A stretch of 64,000 nt of DNA from Streptomyces sp. 71268 (GTDB taxonomy: Bacteria > Actinomycetota > Actinomycetes > Streptomycetales > Streptomycetaceae), in assembly GCF_029392895.1 (NCBI RefSeq), contig NZ_CP114200.1:62001-126000 (forward strand). The letters run 5' to 3'. Shown one piece after another: positions 27,691-36,587 of this stretch. How positions within the stretch are numbered: the first letter of the stretch is position 1; each line of letters opens with the position of its first letter. A model generated the notes under the pieces. The model searched no databases, had not been told where the DNA came from, and saw nothing but the letters and a program-made list of their open reading frames with translations. The translations under genes were made by a program, and so were the position numbers.

Positions 27691-29088
27691 TCAGGCCGTC
27701 TCCGCGACCGCGCGCCGCGCGTCGCGGTCGTAGACGATCTCGCCGTCGACCACGGTGAGGTCCACGTTGACGTCCGGCAGTTCGGCCGGGGTCACGGCCA
27801 GCGGATCGGCTTCGAGCACGCACAGGTCGGCGACCATGCCCGGGGCGAGGGTGCCCTTCCAGGCCAGGGCGTGGTCCTGGCGGGCGGGCTCGACCGTGTA
27901 GCAGCGCAGCAGGCGGCCCATCCGGCGGCGCGGGTCGGGCGCGGGTCCCATCCACTCGTCGGCGGCCGCGATCTGGCGGCGCCAGTCCGGGGAGAGCACG
28001 GGCGCGTCGGAGGTCAGGCACAGGGGCACGCCCTCGTCGAGCGCCGCCTGCAGGGGCCACGCCGCTGCCGCCGATCCCGGGCCGAGGGCGTCGTCCACCA
28101 GGGTGCGGGTGCGGACCGCGATCTCCGGCTGGGTGTCCAGGCCCACTCCGAGGGCGGCCATCCGACGCAGTTGCGGCCGGGTCACCAGGTCGCCGTGGAT
28201 GACGTAGTGGCCCAGGTCGGTGTCGTGCTCGGCGCGGGCGCGTTCGACGGCGTCGAGCGTGATGTCGATGGACCGGTCGCCGGTGGCGTGTACGCCGACC
28301 TGGTGGCCCGCGCGGTGCGCGGCGATGATCATCTGGGTGAGGTTCGCCTCGCGCTCGGCGTCGTCGGCGCCGGCCACCAGGAGGGATGGGCTGACGCCGT
28401 CGGCGTAGCAGTGGTGTGTGTAGGCCGAGCGCATCGGCGGGATGCCGTCGGCGAATATCTTGACGCCGGCGAAGCGGAGCCAGCGCGGGTCGCTGGTCGT
28501 GCCGTCGGTGGCGGCGAGGCCGGTGAGGAAGCTCTCCAGGTCGCTCGGCCCGTCCAGTTCGCCGAACAGCCACAGGGCGGTGACCCTGGCTCTGAGCAGC
28601 CCTTCGGCGGCCAGTGCGCGGTACTGCTCGGCGACCGAGGTACCGAAGGCGCCGGTCGCGCCGTGGTCCTCGCCGGGGCCGAGGCCCGGTTCGGTGTAGC
28701 TGGTGATGCCGAGCGAGGCGACGAGTTCGCCGGCGCGCAGGATCGCGCGGCGGCGCTCGGTGGCGTCGAGCAGCGGGCGTTGCGGCGCGGGGCCGGGGGC
28801 GGCCTGGCCGCCGAAGAGCGTGTCGGGCCACATGGCGCCGAGCCAGGTGGCGTGCAGGTGGGCGTCGTTGATGCCCGGCAGGACGGCGCGTCCGGCGAGG
28901 TCGAGGACGCGGGTCGCGGGTCCGGCCAGTGCCATCACCTCGCGCTCGTCGCCGATGCGGGCGACGTGTCCGGCGCGCAGCGCGATCGCGGTCACTCCCC
29001 CGCCTCCCGGGCACAGGGCGTGGACCACACCGCCTCGCAGGATCAGGTCGGCCGATGCGTTGCGGGCGTCGCCGTCGACTGTGCGCAC
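27691..29088 (-). CDS. YtcJ-like metal-dependent amidohydrolase (Amidohydro_3)
   Basis: 465 residues. The start is GTG at 29088 behind GAGGAG. Metal motifs: HxH in INDAHLHATW, the Lys of GVKIFADGIPP, His in GVHATGD, His in YVIHGDL and Asp in LTSDAPV. A C-terminal beta-sandwich return carries KGTLAPGMVADLCVLEADP. Such enzymes hydrolyse amides, carbamates or formamides. It is about 100 residues shorter than its relative at 45206-46915, the loss being in the middle before TEPGLGPG. Divergent from the alcohol dehydrogenase, sharing the 29.1-kb promoter region. Confidence 0.82.
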   Translation of the reverse strand: MRTVDGDARNASADLILRGGVVHALCPGGGGVTAIALRAGHVARIGDEREVMALAGPATRVLDLAGRAVLPGINDAHLHATWLGAMWPDTLFGGQAAPGPAPQRPLLDATERRRAILRAGELVASLGITSYTEPGLGPGEDHGATGAFGTSVAEQYRALAAEGLLRARVTALWLFGELDGPSDLESFLTGLAATDGTTSDPRWLRFAGVKIFADGIPPMRSAYTHHCYADGVSPSLLVAGADDAEREANLTQMIIAAHRAGHQVGVHATGDRSIDITLDAVERARAEHDTDLGHYVIHGDLVTRPQLRRMAALGVGLDTQPEIAVRTRTLVDDALGPGSAAAAWPLQAALDEGVPLCLTSDAPVLSPDWRRQIAAADEWMGPAPDPRRRMGRLLRCYTVEPARQDHALAWKGTLAPGMVADLCVLEADPLAVTPAELPDVNVDLTVVDGEIVYDRDARRAVAETA

Positions 29089-29133
29089 GGGTGCTCCTCG
29101 TCGCTCTCAGGGTCTCGACATTTGAGTCAACGT

Positions 29134-29146
29134 CCGTAGACTAACG
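29134..29146 (+). promoter_or_regulatory. 13-base promoter element shared with 19158
   Basis: CCGTAGACTAACG, 41 bases before the alcohol dehydrogenase start. TAGACT may be the -10, with TCGACA 16 bases upstream as a weak -35. The identical 13-mer in the same gene-relative orientation precedes the ABC importer operon, suggesting common control. Confidence 0.5.
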
Positions 29147-29187
29147 CATCATCGAGCCCCCGTTGAGCTCGAATCGAAGGAGCTTCG

Positions 29188-30297
29188 ATGGACTTCCCCT
29201 CCTCGACCCGCGCCGCCGTCCTCAGCACCCACGGCGCCGGACTTGACCTCACTGACCTGCCGCTTCCGGCGAAAGCCGAGCCGGGCGCGGCCGTGGTGCG
29301 CATCGTGTGCACGACGCTGTGTGGCACCGACATCGAGATCTGGTCGGGCAAGATGACCTTTCCCGGCATGCTGCCGATGGTGCTCGGCCACGAGATGATC
29401 GGCGAGATCGTCGCCATCGGCGAGGGCACCCGTGACGCCCTCGGACGCGAGCTGTCCGTCGGCGACCGCATCGGCTGGTCCGAGTCGACGTGCGGTGCCT
29501 GCCACGGCTGCACGGTGCTGCGCGAGCCGGTCGCCTGCTCCACCCGTGGCTACGGCTTCCTGCAGCGCGCGGACGTGCCCCCGTACGCCACGGCGGGTCT
29601 GTGCGAGTACGCCTACGTGGTCCCGGGCGCGGCCAAACTCCTGCTGCCCGAGGCCGTCCCCGACACCTGGGCCGCGATGGCCGGCTGCGCGGCCAAGACC
29701 GTCCTGCGGGCGTTCTCCCGCGTCGGCGGCGTACGCCCCGGCTCGCGCGTGGTCGTACAGGGCTCGGGGGCGCTCGGCCTCTTCGCGACCGCGGTCGCCC
29801 ACCTCAGCGGCGCGGGCTCGGTGATCACCGTCGGCGCTCCGCCGGCGCGCCTGGAGCTGGCCCACGCCTTCGGCGCCACGGAGACGGTGGACATCGCCCA
29901 CGGGTCCGAGGCCACCGTCGCCCGGGTCCGCGAGCTGACCGCAGGTCAGGGTGCCGACCTGGTACTCGACTTCGCCGGCGCCCCCTCGGTCGGCCGGGAG
30001 GCCGTGGAGATGGCCGCGCAGCGCGGGCGCGTCGTCGTCGTGGGCTCCACCGGGCCGACGGCCGAACCGCTGGCGCTCGGCACGGTGATGGGCAAGGAGC
30101 TGACCATCGTCGGCTCGCTCAACGGCGACATCGCCGACTACCACGACGCGATCGGCTTCTTCACCTCCTTCGCCGACCGCATGCCCTGGGACCGCCTCTT
30201 CGGCACGCCCGTCGGGCTCTCGTCGGCCTCCGCGCGCATCGCCGCGATGAGCCGGCACGAGGAGATCAAGGCCGTCATCGACCCCCGGCTCGCCTGA
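29188..30297 (+). CDS. zinc-dependent alcohol dehydrogenase (MDR family)
   Basis: 369 residues. The catalytic zinc site is Cys45 in LCGTD, and His68-Glu69 in LGHEM. A structural-zinc cluster of cysteines is at 102, 105, 108 and about 117. The Rossmann part is VVVQGSGALGLFATAVA (about 194-210), and an acidic or neutral residue after the second strand is not decisive for the cofactor. ATG at 29188 follows GAAGGAGC. It starts a plus-strand run with an aldo/keto reductase, an HSL hydrolase and an MFS exporter. Oxidation of an alcohol from the degraded compound is likely; the substrate is unknown. Confidence 0.88.
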   Translation: MDFPSSTRAAVLSTHGAGLDLTDLPLPAKAEPGAAVVRIVCTTLCGTDIEIWSGKMTFPGMLPMVLGHEMIGEIVAIGEGTRDALGRELSVGDRIGWSESTCGACHGCTVLREPVACSTRGYGFLQRADVPPYATAGLCEYAYVVPGAAKLLLPEAVPDTWAAMAGCAAKTVLRAFSRVGGVRPGSRVVVQGSGALGLFATAVAHLSGAGSVITVGAPPARLELAHAFGATETVDIAHGSEATVARVRELTAGQGADLVLDFAGAPSVGREAVEMAAQRGRVVVVGSTGPTAEPLALGTVMGKELTIVGSLNGDIADYHDAIGFFTSFADRMPWDRLFGTPVGLSSASARIAAMSRHEEIKAVIDPRLA

Positions 30298-30382
30298 GCG
30301 ACCGGGCACATCCGTGGGCACCGCGTGATACCCGGTGACATCCGGAGACACCCGGACAGACCCAGAGATTGAGGAACGACAC

Positions 30383-31345
30383 GTGACCACCACACTGCTC
30401 CCCCGGCACCCCATCGGCACCAGCGACCTCGCGGCGTCGGCGCTGTCCCTCGGCTCGTGGCACACCTTCGACCGGATGGACTTCGCCGACGCGGTGGACC
30501 TGGTCCGCTACGCGCTCGACCGTGGCCTCAACCTGTTCGACGTGGGCGTCTACGGCCTGCCGGGCCAACCCCCCGTCTTCACCGACGTGCTGTGGGGCGC
30601 CGTCATGCGCGCGGTCGGGGTTCCCCGGGACGCCTACCTGGCCTCGGTGAAGCTGTGGATCGAGGGCTTCGACGCGCGGGGCTTCACGCCCCAGTTGGAG
30701 AACGCGTTCCTGCGCACCGGCCTCGACCACGCGGACCTGGTGATCCTCGGCGACCTGCGACGCGACGACGTACGCCTGGAGGACCTGGTCGGCGACCTCG
30801 CGGCGCTCACCGAGGCCGGGCTGATCCGCGCCTGGGGCGTCAACAACTGGTCGGCGTCCACCATCCACGCCCTGCGCCGCATCGCCGCCGAGCGCGGCGT
30901 GCCCGGGCCACAGATCGCGCAGCTCAAGTACAGCCTCGCGCGCCGGTCCATCCCCGACGGGGCGCCCTTCGCCGAACTGTTCGACTCCGGGCTGAGCATG
31001 CAGTCGTCGGACGTCCTGGAGGGCGGCATCCTGGCCGGCCGGACCTCACCCGACCGGGAGATCGGCCGCGACCCCGGCGCGATCCGCGAGGCCATCGTGG
31101 CGACCGTACCGGCCGTCACCGAACTGGCCGAGAAGCTGGGCGCCACGCCGGCCCAGCTCGCGATCGCGTTCACGCTCAGCCACCCGGCCAACGCCACGAC
31201 GCTGGTCGGCGCCACCAAGCTGGCGCAGGTGCGGCAGAACATCGAGGCCCTGGACCTGCTGGAGCGGGTCGGCGCCGACGAACTGCGCTCCCTGGTCGAG
31301 CCGTTCTGGGTGGACCGCGGCATCGTCGACCCGGAAGGCCCCTGA
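30383..31345 (+). CDS. divergent aldo/keto reductase-family protein (paralogue of 20326-21294)
   Basis: 320 residues. It shares the odd features of the first copy: GSWHTFDRMDF near the N-terminus, Asp53 and Tyr57 in LFDVGVYG, Lys90 in ASVKLW, a strand reading LVILGDLRRD with Gly123 where the tetrad His is expected, WGVNNW, QLKYSLARRSIPDG, and TLVGATKLAQVRQN. The start is GTG at 30383 after GAGGAA. The conserved QxxDVxEGGxLxG and WVDR tail motifs shared by both copies suggest one subfamily with its own substrate. Between the alcohol dehydrogenase and the HSL hydrolase on the same strand. Confidence 0.78.
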   Translation: MTTTLLPRHPIGTSDLAASALSLGSWHTFDRMDFADAVDLVRYALDRGLNLFDVGVYGLPGQPPVFTDVLWGAVMRAVGVPRDAYLASVKLWIEGFDARGFTPQLENAFLRTGLDHADLVILGDLRRDDVRLEDLVGDLAALTEAGLIRAWGVNNWSASTIHALRRIAAERGVPGPQIAQLKYSLARRSIPDGAPFAELFDSGLSMQSSDVLEGGILAGRTSPDREIGRDPGAIREAIVATVPAVTELAEKLGATPAQLAIAFTLSHPANATTLVGATKLAQVRQNIEALDLLERVGADELRSLVEPFWVDRGIVDPEGP

Positions 31346-31524
31346 CCGATGACGGCCCCGCCCCGCAGACCGAACCAGGAGCGACCGGTGACCCGCATAA
31401 CCGACCCGCGCGGCGGACCCGTTGCCCGTGGCGCGGGTGCCGGCACCGCCGCGTCCGCCGACGGCCGGCCCGTACGCGCGCGGCGGCTCACGCGCCCGCG
31501 TCCGGGCCCGTGGTGGTGACCGGC

Positions 31525-32511
31525 ATGCCACATCCGAGCCCCGTCCCCTACGACCCGAGCCTGGAACCTGGCCTGGCCGCGTGCCGGCAGCTCATCGAGG
31601 GCATCCCGTTGCGGTCCCACACCATCCACGCCAACCGCGCCCACTTCGCCACGCTCGTGCCGCCGCTGGAGACGGCGATCGGCGCCAGCCCGGTGGACTT
31701 CGAACACGTCACCGTGGCCGGCCCGGCGGGCGCGCCGGAGGTGGAGCTGACCGTCCTGCGGCCCCGGGGCGGGGTGCGCGGGGCGCCCGGGATCTACGCC
31801 ATCCACGGGGGCGGCATGATCCTGGGCAACCGGTTCTTCGGCGCGGCCGGGTTGGTCGACGACGTGGTGCGCTACGGCGCCGTCGTCGCGACCGTCGAGT
31901 ACCGGCTCGCGCCCGAACACCCCGCGCCCGCCGCCGCCGAGGACTGCTACGCCGGGTTGGTCTGGTTCGCCGAACACGCCCGCGACCTGGGCGTCGACCC
32001 GTCCCGCGTCCTGGTCGGCGGCGCGAGCGCGGGCGGTGGCCTGAGCGCCGCGGTCGCGCTGATGGCCCGCGACCGCGGCGGCCCCGCCCTGGCCGGGCAG
32101 CTCCTGGACTGCCCGATGCTGGACGACCGCAACGAGTCGGTCTCCAGCCGGCAGTACGACGGCATCGGCATCTGGGACCGGCACAACAACGACACCGCCT
32201 GGAACGCCGTGCTGGGCGCGGACCGGGGCACCGACGGCGTCTCACCCTACGCGGCGCCCGCGCGCGCGGCCGACCTGTCCGGGCTGCCGCCCGCCTTCGT
32301 CACGGTCGGCGCGGCCGAGGTCTTCCGCGACGAGGCCATCGAGTACGCCACCCGCGTCTGGGCCACCGGCGGCCAGGCCGAACTGCACGTGTGGGCCGGC
32401 GCGTACCACGGCTTCACGGGCTTCTCGCCGGACGCCGAGGTCTCCCGGGCCGCGGCGGCCGCCCGCGCGTCGTGGATGCGGCGCGTCCTGGGCGCCGGCC
32501 GGTCGCGGTGA
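31525..32511 (+). CDS. alpha/beta hydrolase, hormone-sensitive-lipase (HSL) family
   Basis: 328 residues. Oxyanion-hole motif HGGGM, nucleophile elbow GASAGGG, and YRLAPEHPAPAAAED are HSL-family marks. The acid is probably in the GAAEVFRDE region and the His in AYHGF near the C-terminus. The ATG at 31525 is used, although three in-frame GTG codons stand just before it. Its stop overlaps the MFS start in GTGA. The closely similar hydrolase at 44051-45028 shares CPMLDDRN, VSS-QYDG and SPYAAPARA blocks, pointing to a recent duplication. Ester hydrolysis of a pathway intermediate is likely. Confidence 0.86.
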   Translation: MPHPSPVPYDPSLEPGLAACRQLIEGIPLRSHTIHANRAHFATLVPPLETAIGASPVDFEHVTVAGPAGAPEVELTVLRPRGGVRGAPGIYAIHGGGMILGNRFFGAAGLVDDVVRYGAVVATVEYRLAPEHPAPAAAEDCYAGLVWFAEHARDLGVDPSRVLVGGASAGGGLSAAVALMARDRGGPALAGQLLDCPMLDDRNESVSSRQYDGIGIWDRHNNDTAWNAVLGADRGTDGVSPYAAPARAADLSGLPPAFVTVGAAEVFRDEAIEYATRVWATGGQAELHVWAGAYHGFTGFSPDAEVSRAAAAARASWMRRVLGAGRSR

Positions 32512-33785
32512 CGGCGGCCGCGCCGCGCGGCGCGCGGGTGATGAGCGCGCGCCGCGCCGCGTTCGTGCTGGGCTCGCTCGAGGTGTTCGGGCCGCTGTCG
32601 ATGGACCTGTCCATGCCGCTGCTGCCGCACCTCGCCAGGGACCTGGACACCAGCGACAGCCTCGCCCAGGCGTCCATGTCGGTGTGCATGCTCGGGCTGG
32701 CGCTCGGGCAGCTCGTGACGGGCCCGCTCAGCGACCGGTTCGGCAGGCGGCGGCCCCTGCTGTGGGGCGTCGCGCTGTTCACGGTGTTCTCGCTGCTGTG
32801 CGCGTTCGCGCCGACCATCGAGATCCTGCTCGTCCTGCGGTTCCTGCAGGGCGTCGCCGGGTCGGCCGGCGTCGTCATCGCGCTCGCCGCGGCCCGGGAC
32901 ATCGCCTCCGGCGCCGAGCTGGCGCGGCTGCTCAGCCTGCTCGGCCTGGTCGGGGCGCTGGCCCCGATCCTGGCCCCGGTGGCCGGCGGACAGCTCGCGG
33001 CCTTCCTCGACTGGCGGGGCCTGTTCGTGGTGCTGGCCGGCGTGGGCGTGGCCCTGCTGGTCATCTCGGCCACGCTGCTGCCCGAGACCCTGCCGCCCAC
33101 GCTGCGGCACGCGGGCGGGTTCGCCGAGACGGGCCGCCGCTTCGGCGTGGTCCTGCGCGACCGGCTGTTCGTCTGCTACCTGCTGGTGGGGGCGTGCACC
33201 GGTACGGCGTTCTTCACCTACCTGGCGTCCATCAGCTTCGTCCTGCAGGACGGCTTCCACCTCAGCCCGCAGGCGTTCGGCCTGGTCTTCGCGATGAACG
33301 CGATCGTCGCGGTGTTCGGGTCGCTGTCCAACCGCGCCGTCGTACGCCGGGCCGGCCCCGCGCGCATGTACGTGCTGGGCACGACGGCGACGGCGGTCGC
33401 CGCCCTGGCCCTGCTCGGCACGGTCCTCCTCGGGCTCGGCCTCGGCCCGCTGCTCGTCGTCCTCGCGCTGGTGTTGTTCTGCTACGGCGTGATCAGCCCG
33501 AACAGTTCGACCCTCGCGCTCACGGGCCACGGGGAGCGGGCCGGGACCGCGGCGGCCCTGCTCGGCATGTCGAGCTTCGCCGTCGGTCCGGTCGTCGCCC
33601 CGCTCGTCGCGCTCGGCGGCGATCCGGAGCTGACCATGGCCTGCACCATGGCCGTCGCCACCACCCTCGCCTGCGTCCTGGTGTGGGCCACGGTCCGCCC
33701 CCGCCTGCGGCGCTCCCAGGAGGCCCCCGCCACCGGCGAGCACCGGGCCGACGACGCCGGGGCGGCCCACGGCGCCCTGCGCTGA
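32508..33785 (+). CDS. MFS transporter, Bcr/CflA (DHA1) type
   Basis: 425 residues with 12 predicted membrane helices. Near the N-terminus comes SLEVFGPLSMDLSMPLLPHLA, a Bcr/CflA hallmark. The loop 2-3 motif is GPLSDRFGRRRPLL, and VVIALAAARDIASG follows helix 4. The GTG at 32508 overlapping the hydrolase stop is chosen; an ATG at 32541 is the alternative. Such proteins export drugs or metabolites; here it may remove a toxic intermediate or secrete a product. A strong hairpin follows 60 bases after its stop. Confidence 0.87.
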   Translation: MTAAAPRGARVMSARRAAFVLGSLEVFGPLSMDLSMPLLPHLARDLDTSDSLAQASMSVCMLGLALGQLVTGPLSDRFGRRRPLLWGVALFTVFSLLCAFAPTIEILLVLRFLQGVAGSAGVVIALAAARDIASGAELARLLSLLGLVGALAPILAPVAGGQLAAFLDWRGLFVVLAGVGVALLVISATLLPETLPPTLRHAGGFAETGRRFGVVLRDRLFVCYLLVGACTGTAFFTYLASISFVLQDGFHLSPQAFGLVFAMNAIVAVFGSLSNRAVVRRAGPARMYVLGTTATAVAALALLGTVLLGLGLGPLLVVLALVLFCYGVISPNSSTLALTGHGERAGTAAALLGMSSFAVGPVVAPLVALGGDPELTMACTMAVATTLACVLVWATVRPRLRRSQEAPATGEHRADDAGAAHGALR

Positions 33786-33845
33786 GCACCCCGCGCTGAT
33801 CGCCTCGCGCTGATTCACCCCCGCGTACGCCCCCTCGTACGTGCC

Positions 33846-33880
33846 AGAGCCGCCGCCAGCACCTCGCCGGCGGCGGCTCT
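33846..33880 (+). terminator. terminator hairpin of the ADH-AKR-hydrolase-MFS operon
   Basis: AGAGCCGCCGCC pairs exactly with GGCGGCGGCTCT around an 11-base loop, a 12-bp stem. Confidence 0.75.
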
Positions 33881-33967
33881 CGTGTGTCGCGGCCCGGGCC
33901 CTGGGCGGCGACCGGCCGCTACCCGGACCGGACCGGGAGGCGCTCCGTCGACGGGGAACGGACGAAA

Positions 33968-33995
33968 CCGGGTGACGGCCGAAGCCGTCACCCGG
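33968..33995 (-). terminator. terminator of the second ring-cleavage operon (UUCG tetraloop)
   Basis: On the minus strand CCGGGTGACGGC, TTCG, GCCGTCACCCGG: a 12-bp stem capped by the very stable UUCG tetraloop. TTTCG follows, 22 bases after the dioxygenase stop. Confidence 0.85.
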
Positions 33996-34016
33996 TGGTG
34001 GGTCAGCCGGTGCTCG

Positions 34017-35045
34017 TCAGTCGTCCTGCGGGGCCGGCTCGACGATCCCGAGGCCGTCGGCGCCGACCTGGACGGCGGACTCGTCCAGGACGGACTCGGT
34101 GACGGGCACCGGGCGGCCGTCCAGGTCGAGGACCGGGGACGCCTCCTTGTACCAGGACTCGATCACCGCGTTGCCCCAGAAGTCCCGGCGGCGGTCGTCG
34201 CGGACGTTCCACCGGTAGGTCTCGTGGTCCGGGTCGCCGGTGTAGTAGTCGGAGGTGTAGATCTCCACCCGGTGGCCGTCCGGGTCGCGCAGGTAGAGGT
34301 AGAAGGCGTTGGAGACGCCGTGCCGGCCCGGACCCCGCTCGATGTGGTGCTCCTGGCGCAGCGAGCCGAAGAGGTCGGCGGTGCGCAGCACCTGGTGCGA
34401 CTCGTGGGTGGCCACGCCCACGTGGTGCAGGCGCGGGCCGGCGCCCCCGGTGAAGGCCACGTCGTGGACGGTCTGCTTGCGGTACATCCAGGCCGCGTAC
34501 AGCTCGTGCTCGTCGCCCTCGATCGTCTCCGAGCAGCCGAAGCCGAGCGCCTCGTAGTGGGCGTAGGCGGCGGGGATGTCGGGGGTGCAGATGTTGAAGT
34601 GGTCCAGGCGGGCTATCTCGGCGCCGCGGCGCAGGTCGTAGCGCTGGATGAGGCGCTCGGCGCGCTCGATGTCGTGGAAGAACTCCACCGGGAAGCCGAG
34701 CGGGTCGATGACGCGCACGGCGTCGCCGACCCCCGGCGTGCCCGCTCCCTTGGGCACGCGACGCACGGGCCGGCCGAGCGCGGTGAAGTACGCCTCGGCG
34801 CGGTCGACGTCCTCGCTGGTGCGCACCCGGTAGGAGATGTGGTCCAGGGCCGCCGTCTCACCCTTGCGCAGCACCAGGGAGTGGTGGGTGAGTTCGTCGG
34901 TGCCGCGCAGGCACAGCAGGGACTCGTCCTCGTACTGGGAGTGGAAGCCGAGCATGTCGACCCAGAACCAGCGGGCCCTGGCCAGGTCGGTGACGGCGAG
35001 CTGGGCGTACGCGGAGCGGACGACGTCAGGAGGTGTGAGGGTCAT
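34017..35045 (-). CDS. hpaD: homoprotocatechuate 2,3-dioxygenase (class I, vicinal-oxygen-chelate extradiol dioxygenase)
   Basis: 342 residues. Fe(II) or Mn(II) ligands His149 (LDHFNI), His208 (LHHVG) and Glu261 (RVEIY), with acid-base His194 (TVHDVAF) and Tyr251. They keep the exact spacing of the Brevibacterium fuscum / Arthrobacter enzymes (155, 214, 267, 200, 257). This is the fold and subfamily that opens 3,4-dihydroxyphenylacetate. ATG at 35045 has AAGGAG eight bases upstream; an earlier GTG is less likely. Last gene of the operon, 20 bases after the HpaE-like gene. It is unrelated in fold to the extradiol enzyme at 3412-4338. A related catechol as true substrate is possible. Confidence 0.9.
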   Translation of the reverse strand: MTLTPPDVVRSAYAQLAVTDLARARWFWVDMLGFHSQYEDESLLCLRGTDELTHHSLVLRKGETAALDHISYRVRTSEDVDRAEAYFTALGRPVRRVPKGAGTPGVGDAVRVIDPLGFPVEFFHDIERAERLIQRYDLRRGAEIARLDHFNICTPDIPAAYAHYEALGFGCSETIEGDEHELYAAWMYRKQTVHDVAFTGGAGPRLHHVGVATHESHQVLRTADLFGSLRQEHHIERGPGRHGVSNAFYLYLRDPDGHRVEIYTSDYYTGDPDHETYRWNVRDDRRRDFWGNAVIESWYKEASPVLDLDGRPVPVTESVLDESAVQVGADGLGIVEPAPQDD

Positions 35046-35065
35046 GGCAGGTCGCTCCTTGACGG

Positions 35066-36562
35066 TCACGCGCCGAAGCGGGGGGTGTGGGCCTGGTCGA
35101 GCATGACGTGCACGATCTTCGACTCGGTGTAGAAGTCGATACTATGCGCACCGCCCTCGCGGCCAAGGCCGGATGACTTGACCCCGCCGAAGGGAGTGCG
35201 CAGGTCACGGACGTTGTGGGAGTTGATCCACACCATGCCGGACTCGACGGCGTGGGCGACGCGGTGCCCGCGCTTGAGGTCGGAGGTCCACACGTAGGCG
35301 GCGAGCCCGTACTCGGTGGCGTTGGCCAGCTCCACGGCCTCGGCCTCGTCGTCGAAGGGGGCCACGGCCACGACCGGGCCGAAGATCTCCTCCTGGAAGA
35401 TGCGGGCGTCGCGCGGGACGTCGGCGAAGACGGTGGGCTGGAGGTAGTTGCCCTCCGGCAGGTGCGCGGGGCGTCCGCCGCCGGCCACCAGCTTCGCCTC
35501 CTGCTGCCCGATCTCGACGTAGCCGAGGACGCGCGCGTAGTGCTCGGCGTGGACCAGGGCGCCGACCTCGGTGGCCGGGTCCGCCGGGAGGCCGACCTTC
35601 ACGCGCTCGGCGCGCTCGGCCAGCCGGCGGGTGAACTCCTCGTAGATCGGGCGCTCCACCAGGACGCGGGAGCCGGCGGTGCAGCGCTCCCCGTTGAGCG
35701 AGAAGACGCCGAAGACGACCGAGTCCAGCGCCGCGTCCAGGTCGGCGTCGGCGAAGAGGACGACCGGGGACTTGCCGCCCAGCTCCATCGACGTGGTCTT
35801 CAGGTGCGTCGCGGAGCTGCGGACGATGTGCCGGCCGGTGTCGGTTGAGCCGGTGAAGGAGATCAGCGGGACCCCGGGGTGGTCCACCAGCGCCTGGCCG
35901 GCCTCCTCGCCGATGCCGTGCACGATGTTGACCACGCCGGAGGGCACGCCGGCCTCGTCCAGGATCTCCGGCCACAGGCTCGCGGACAGCGGGGTCCACT
36001 CGGCGGGCTTGAGGACCAGGGTGCAGCCGGAGGCCAGCGCCGGGGCCAGCTTCCAGCTCTCCAGCATGAACGGGGTGTTCCAGGGGGTGATCAGGCCGGC
36101 GACGCCGACGGGGGTGCGCACGACGTAGTTGATCTGCTGGTCACCGGCCCGGAACGCCTCCTCGCCGATGGCGACGATGACGTCGGCGAAGTAGCGGAAG
36201 TTCTCCGCCGCCCGCCGGGCCTGGCCGCGGGCCTGGGTGATGGGCAGCCCGGAGTCGAAGGTCTCGAAGGCGGCGAGGCGCTCCTCGCGCGCCTCGACGC
36301 CGTCGGCGATCCGGTACAGGAGGCGGGCGCGCTCCCGGTTGCCCAGCTTCGACCAGGCGGGGAAGGCGGCCGAGGCGGCGGCGACGGCGCGGTCCACGTC
36401 GTCGCTGGCGCCGGCCGCGGCGGTGGCGTAGGGGGCGTTGGAGACGGGGTCGCTGACGGGGAACGTGCGGCCGTCGGCGCTGTCGGTGAGTTCGCCGCCG
36501 ATCCAGTGGCGGATCCGGGTGGGCAGGTCGGCCGGGCGGCTCGGGGTGGTGTTCGTGGACAT
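35066..36562 (-). CDS. hpaE: 5-carboxymethyl-2-hydroxymuconate semialdehyde dehydrogenase
   Basis: 498 residues. HpaE-type N-terminus IRHWIGGELTDSADGRTFPVSDP. PWNTPFMLESWKLAPAL, SFTGSTDTGRHIV, MELGGKSPVVLFADADLD and the catalytic Cys in NGERCTAGSR are all present. It is directly upstream of the homoprotocatechuate dioxygenase (20-base gap), as in hpa/hpc operons, and downstream of the DapA-like gene (25-base gap). It oxidises the ring-cleavage semialdehyde with NAD. ATG at 36562 behind AAGAGA. More similar in context to classical HpaE than the copy at 4331-5794. Confidence 0.9.
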   Translation of the reverse strand: MSTNTTPSRPADLPTRIRHWIGGELTDSADGRTFPVSDPVSNAPYATAAAGASDDVDRAVAAASAAFPAWSKLGNRERARLLYRIADGVEAREERLAAFETFDSGLPITQARGQARRAAENFRYFADVIVAIGEEAFRAGDQQINYVVRTPVGVAGLITPWNTPFMLESWKLAPALASGCTLVLKPAEWTPLSASLWPEILDEAGVPSGVVNIVHGIGEEAGQALVDHPGVPLISFTGSTDTGRHIVRSSATHLKTTSMELGGKSPVVLFADADLDAALDSVVFGVFSLNGERCTAGSRVLVERPIYEEFTRRLAERAERVKVGLPADPATEVGALVHAEHYARVLGYVEIGQQEAKLVAGGGRPAHLPEGNYLQPTVFADVPRDARIFQEEIFGPVVAVAPFDDEAEAVELANATEYGLAAYVWTSDLKRGHRVAHAVESGMVWINSHNVRDLRTPFGGVKSSGLGREGGAHSIDFYTESKIVHVMLDQAHTPRFGA

Positions 36563-36587
36563 GGGTGTCTCTTCCCGTAGCGGAGGG

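Noticed and set aside
29111..29126. TTTGAGTCAA near the alcohol dehydrogenase promoter as a fourth GTTTG-N4-CAAAC site
   Set aside because: Its half-site spacing differs (odd centre) and the outer bases do not match, so it does not fit the 14-base operator.
32508..33785. MFS protein as the importer of the aromatic substrate
   Set aside because: The N-terminal and loop motifs are of Bcr/CflA drug-efflux type; the transporter at 47227 is the better importer candidate.
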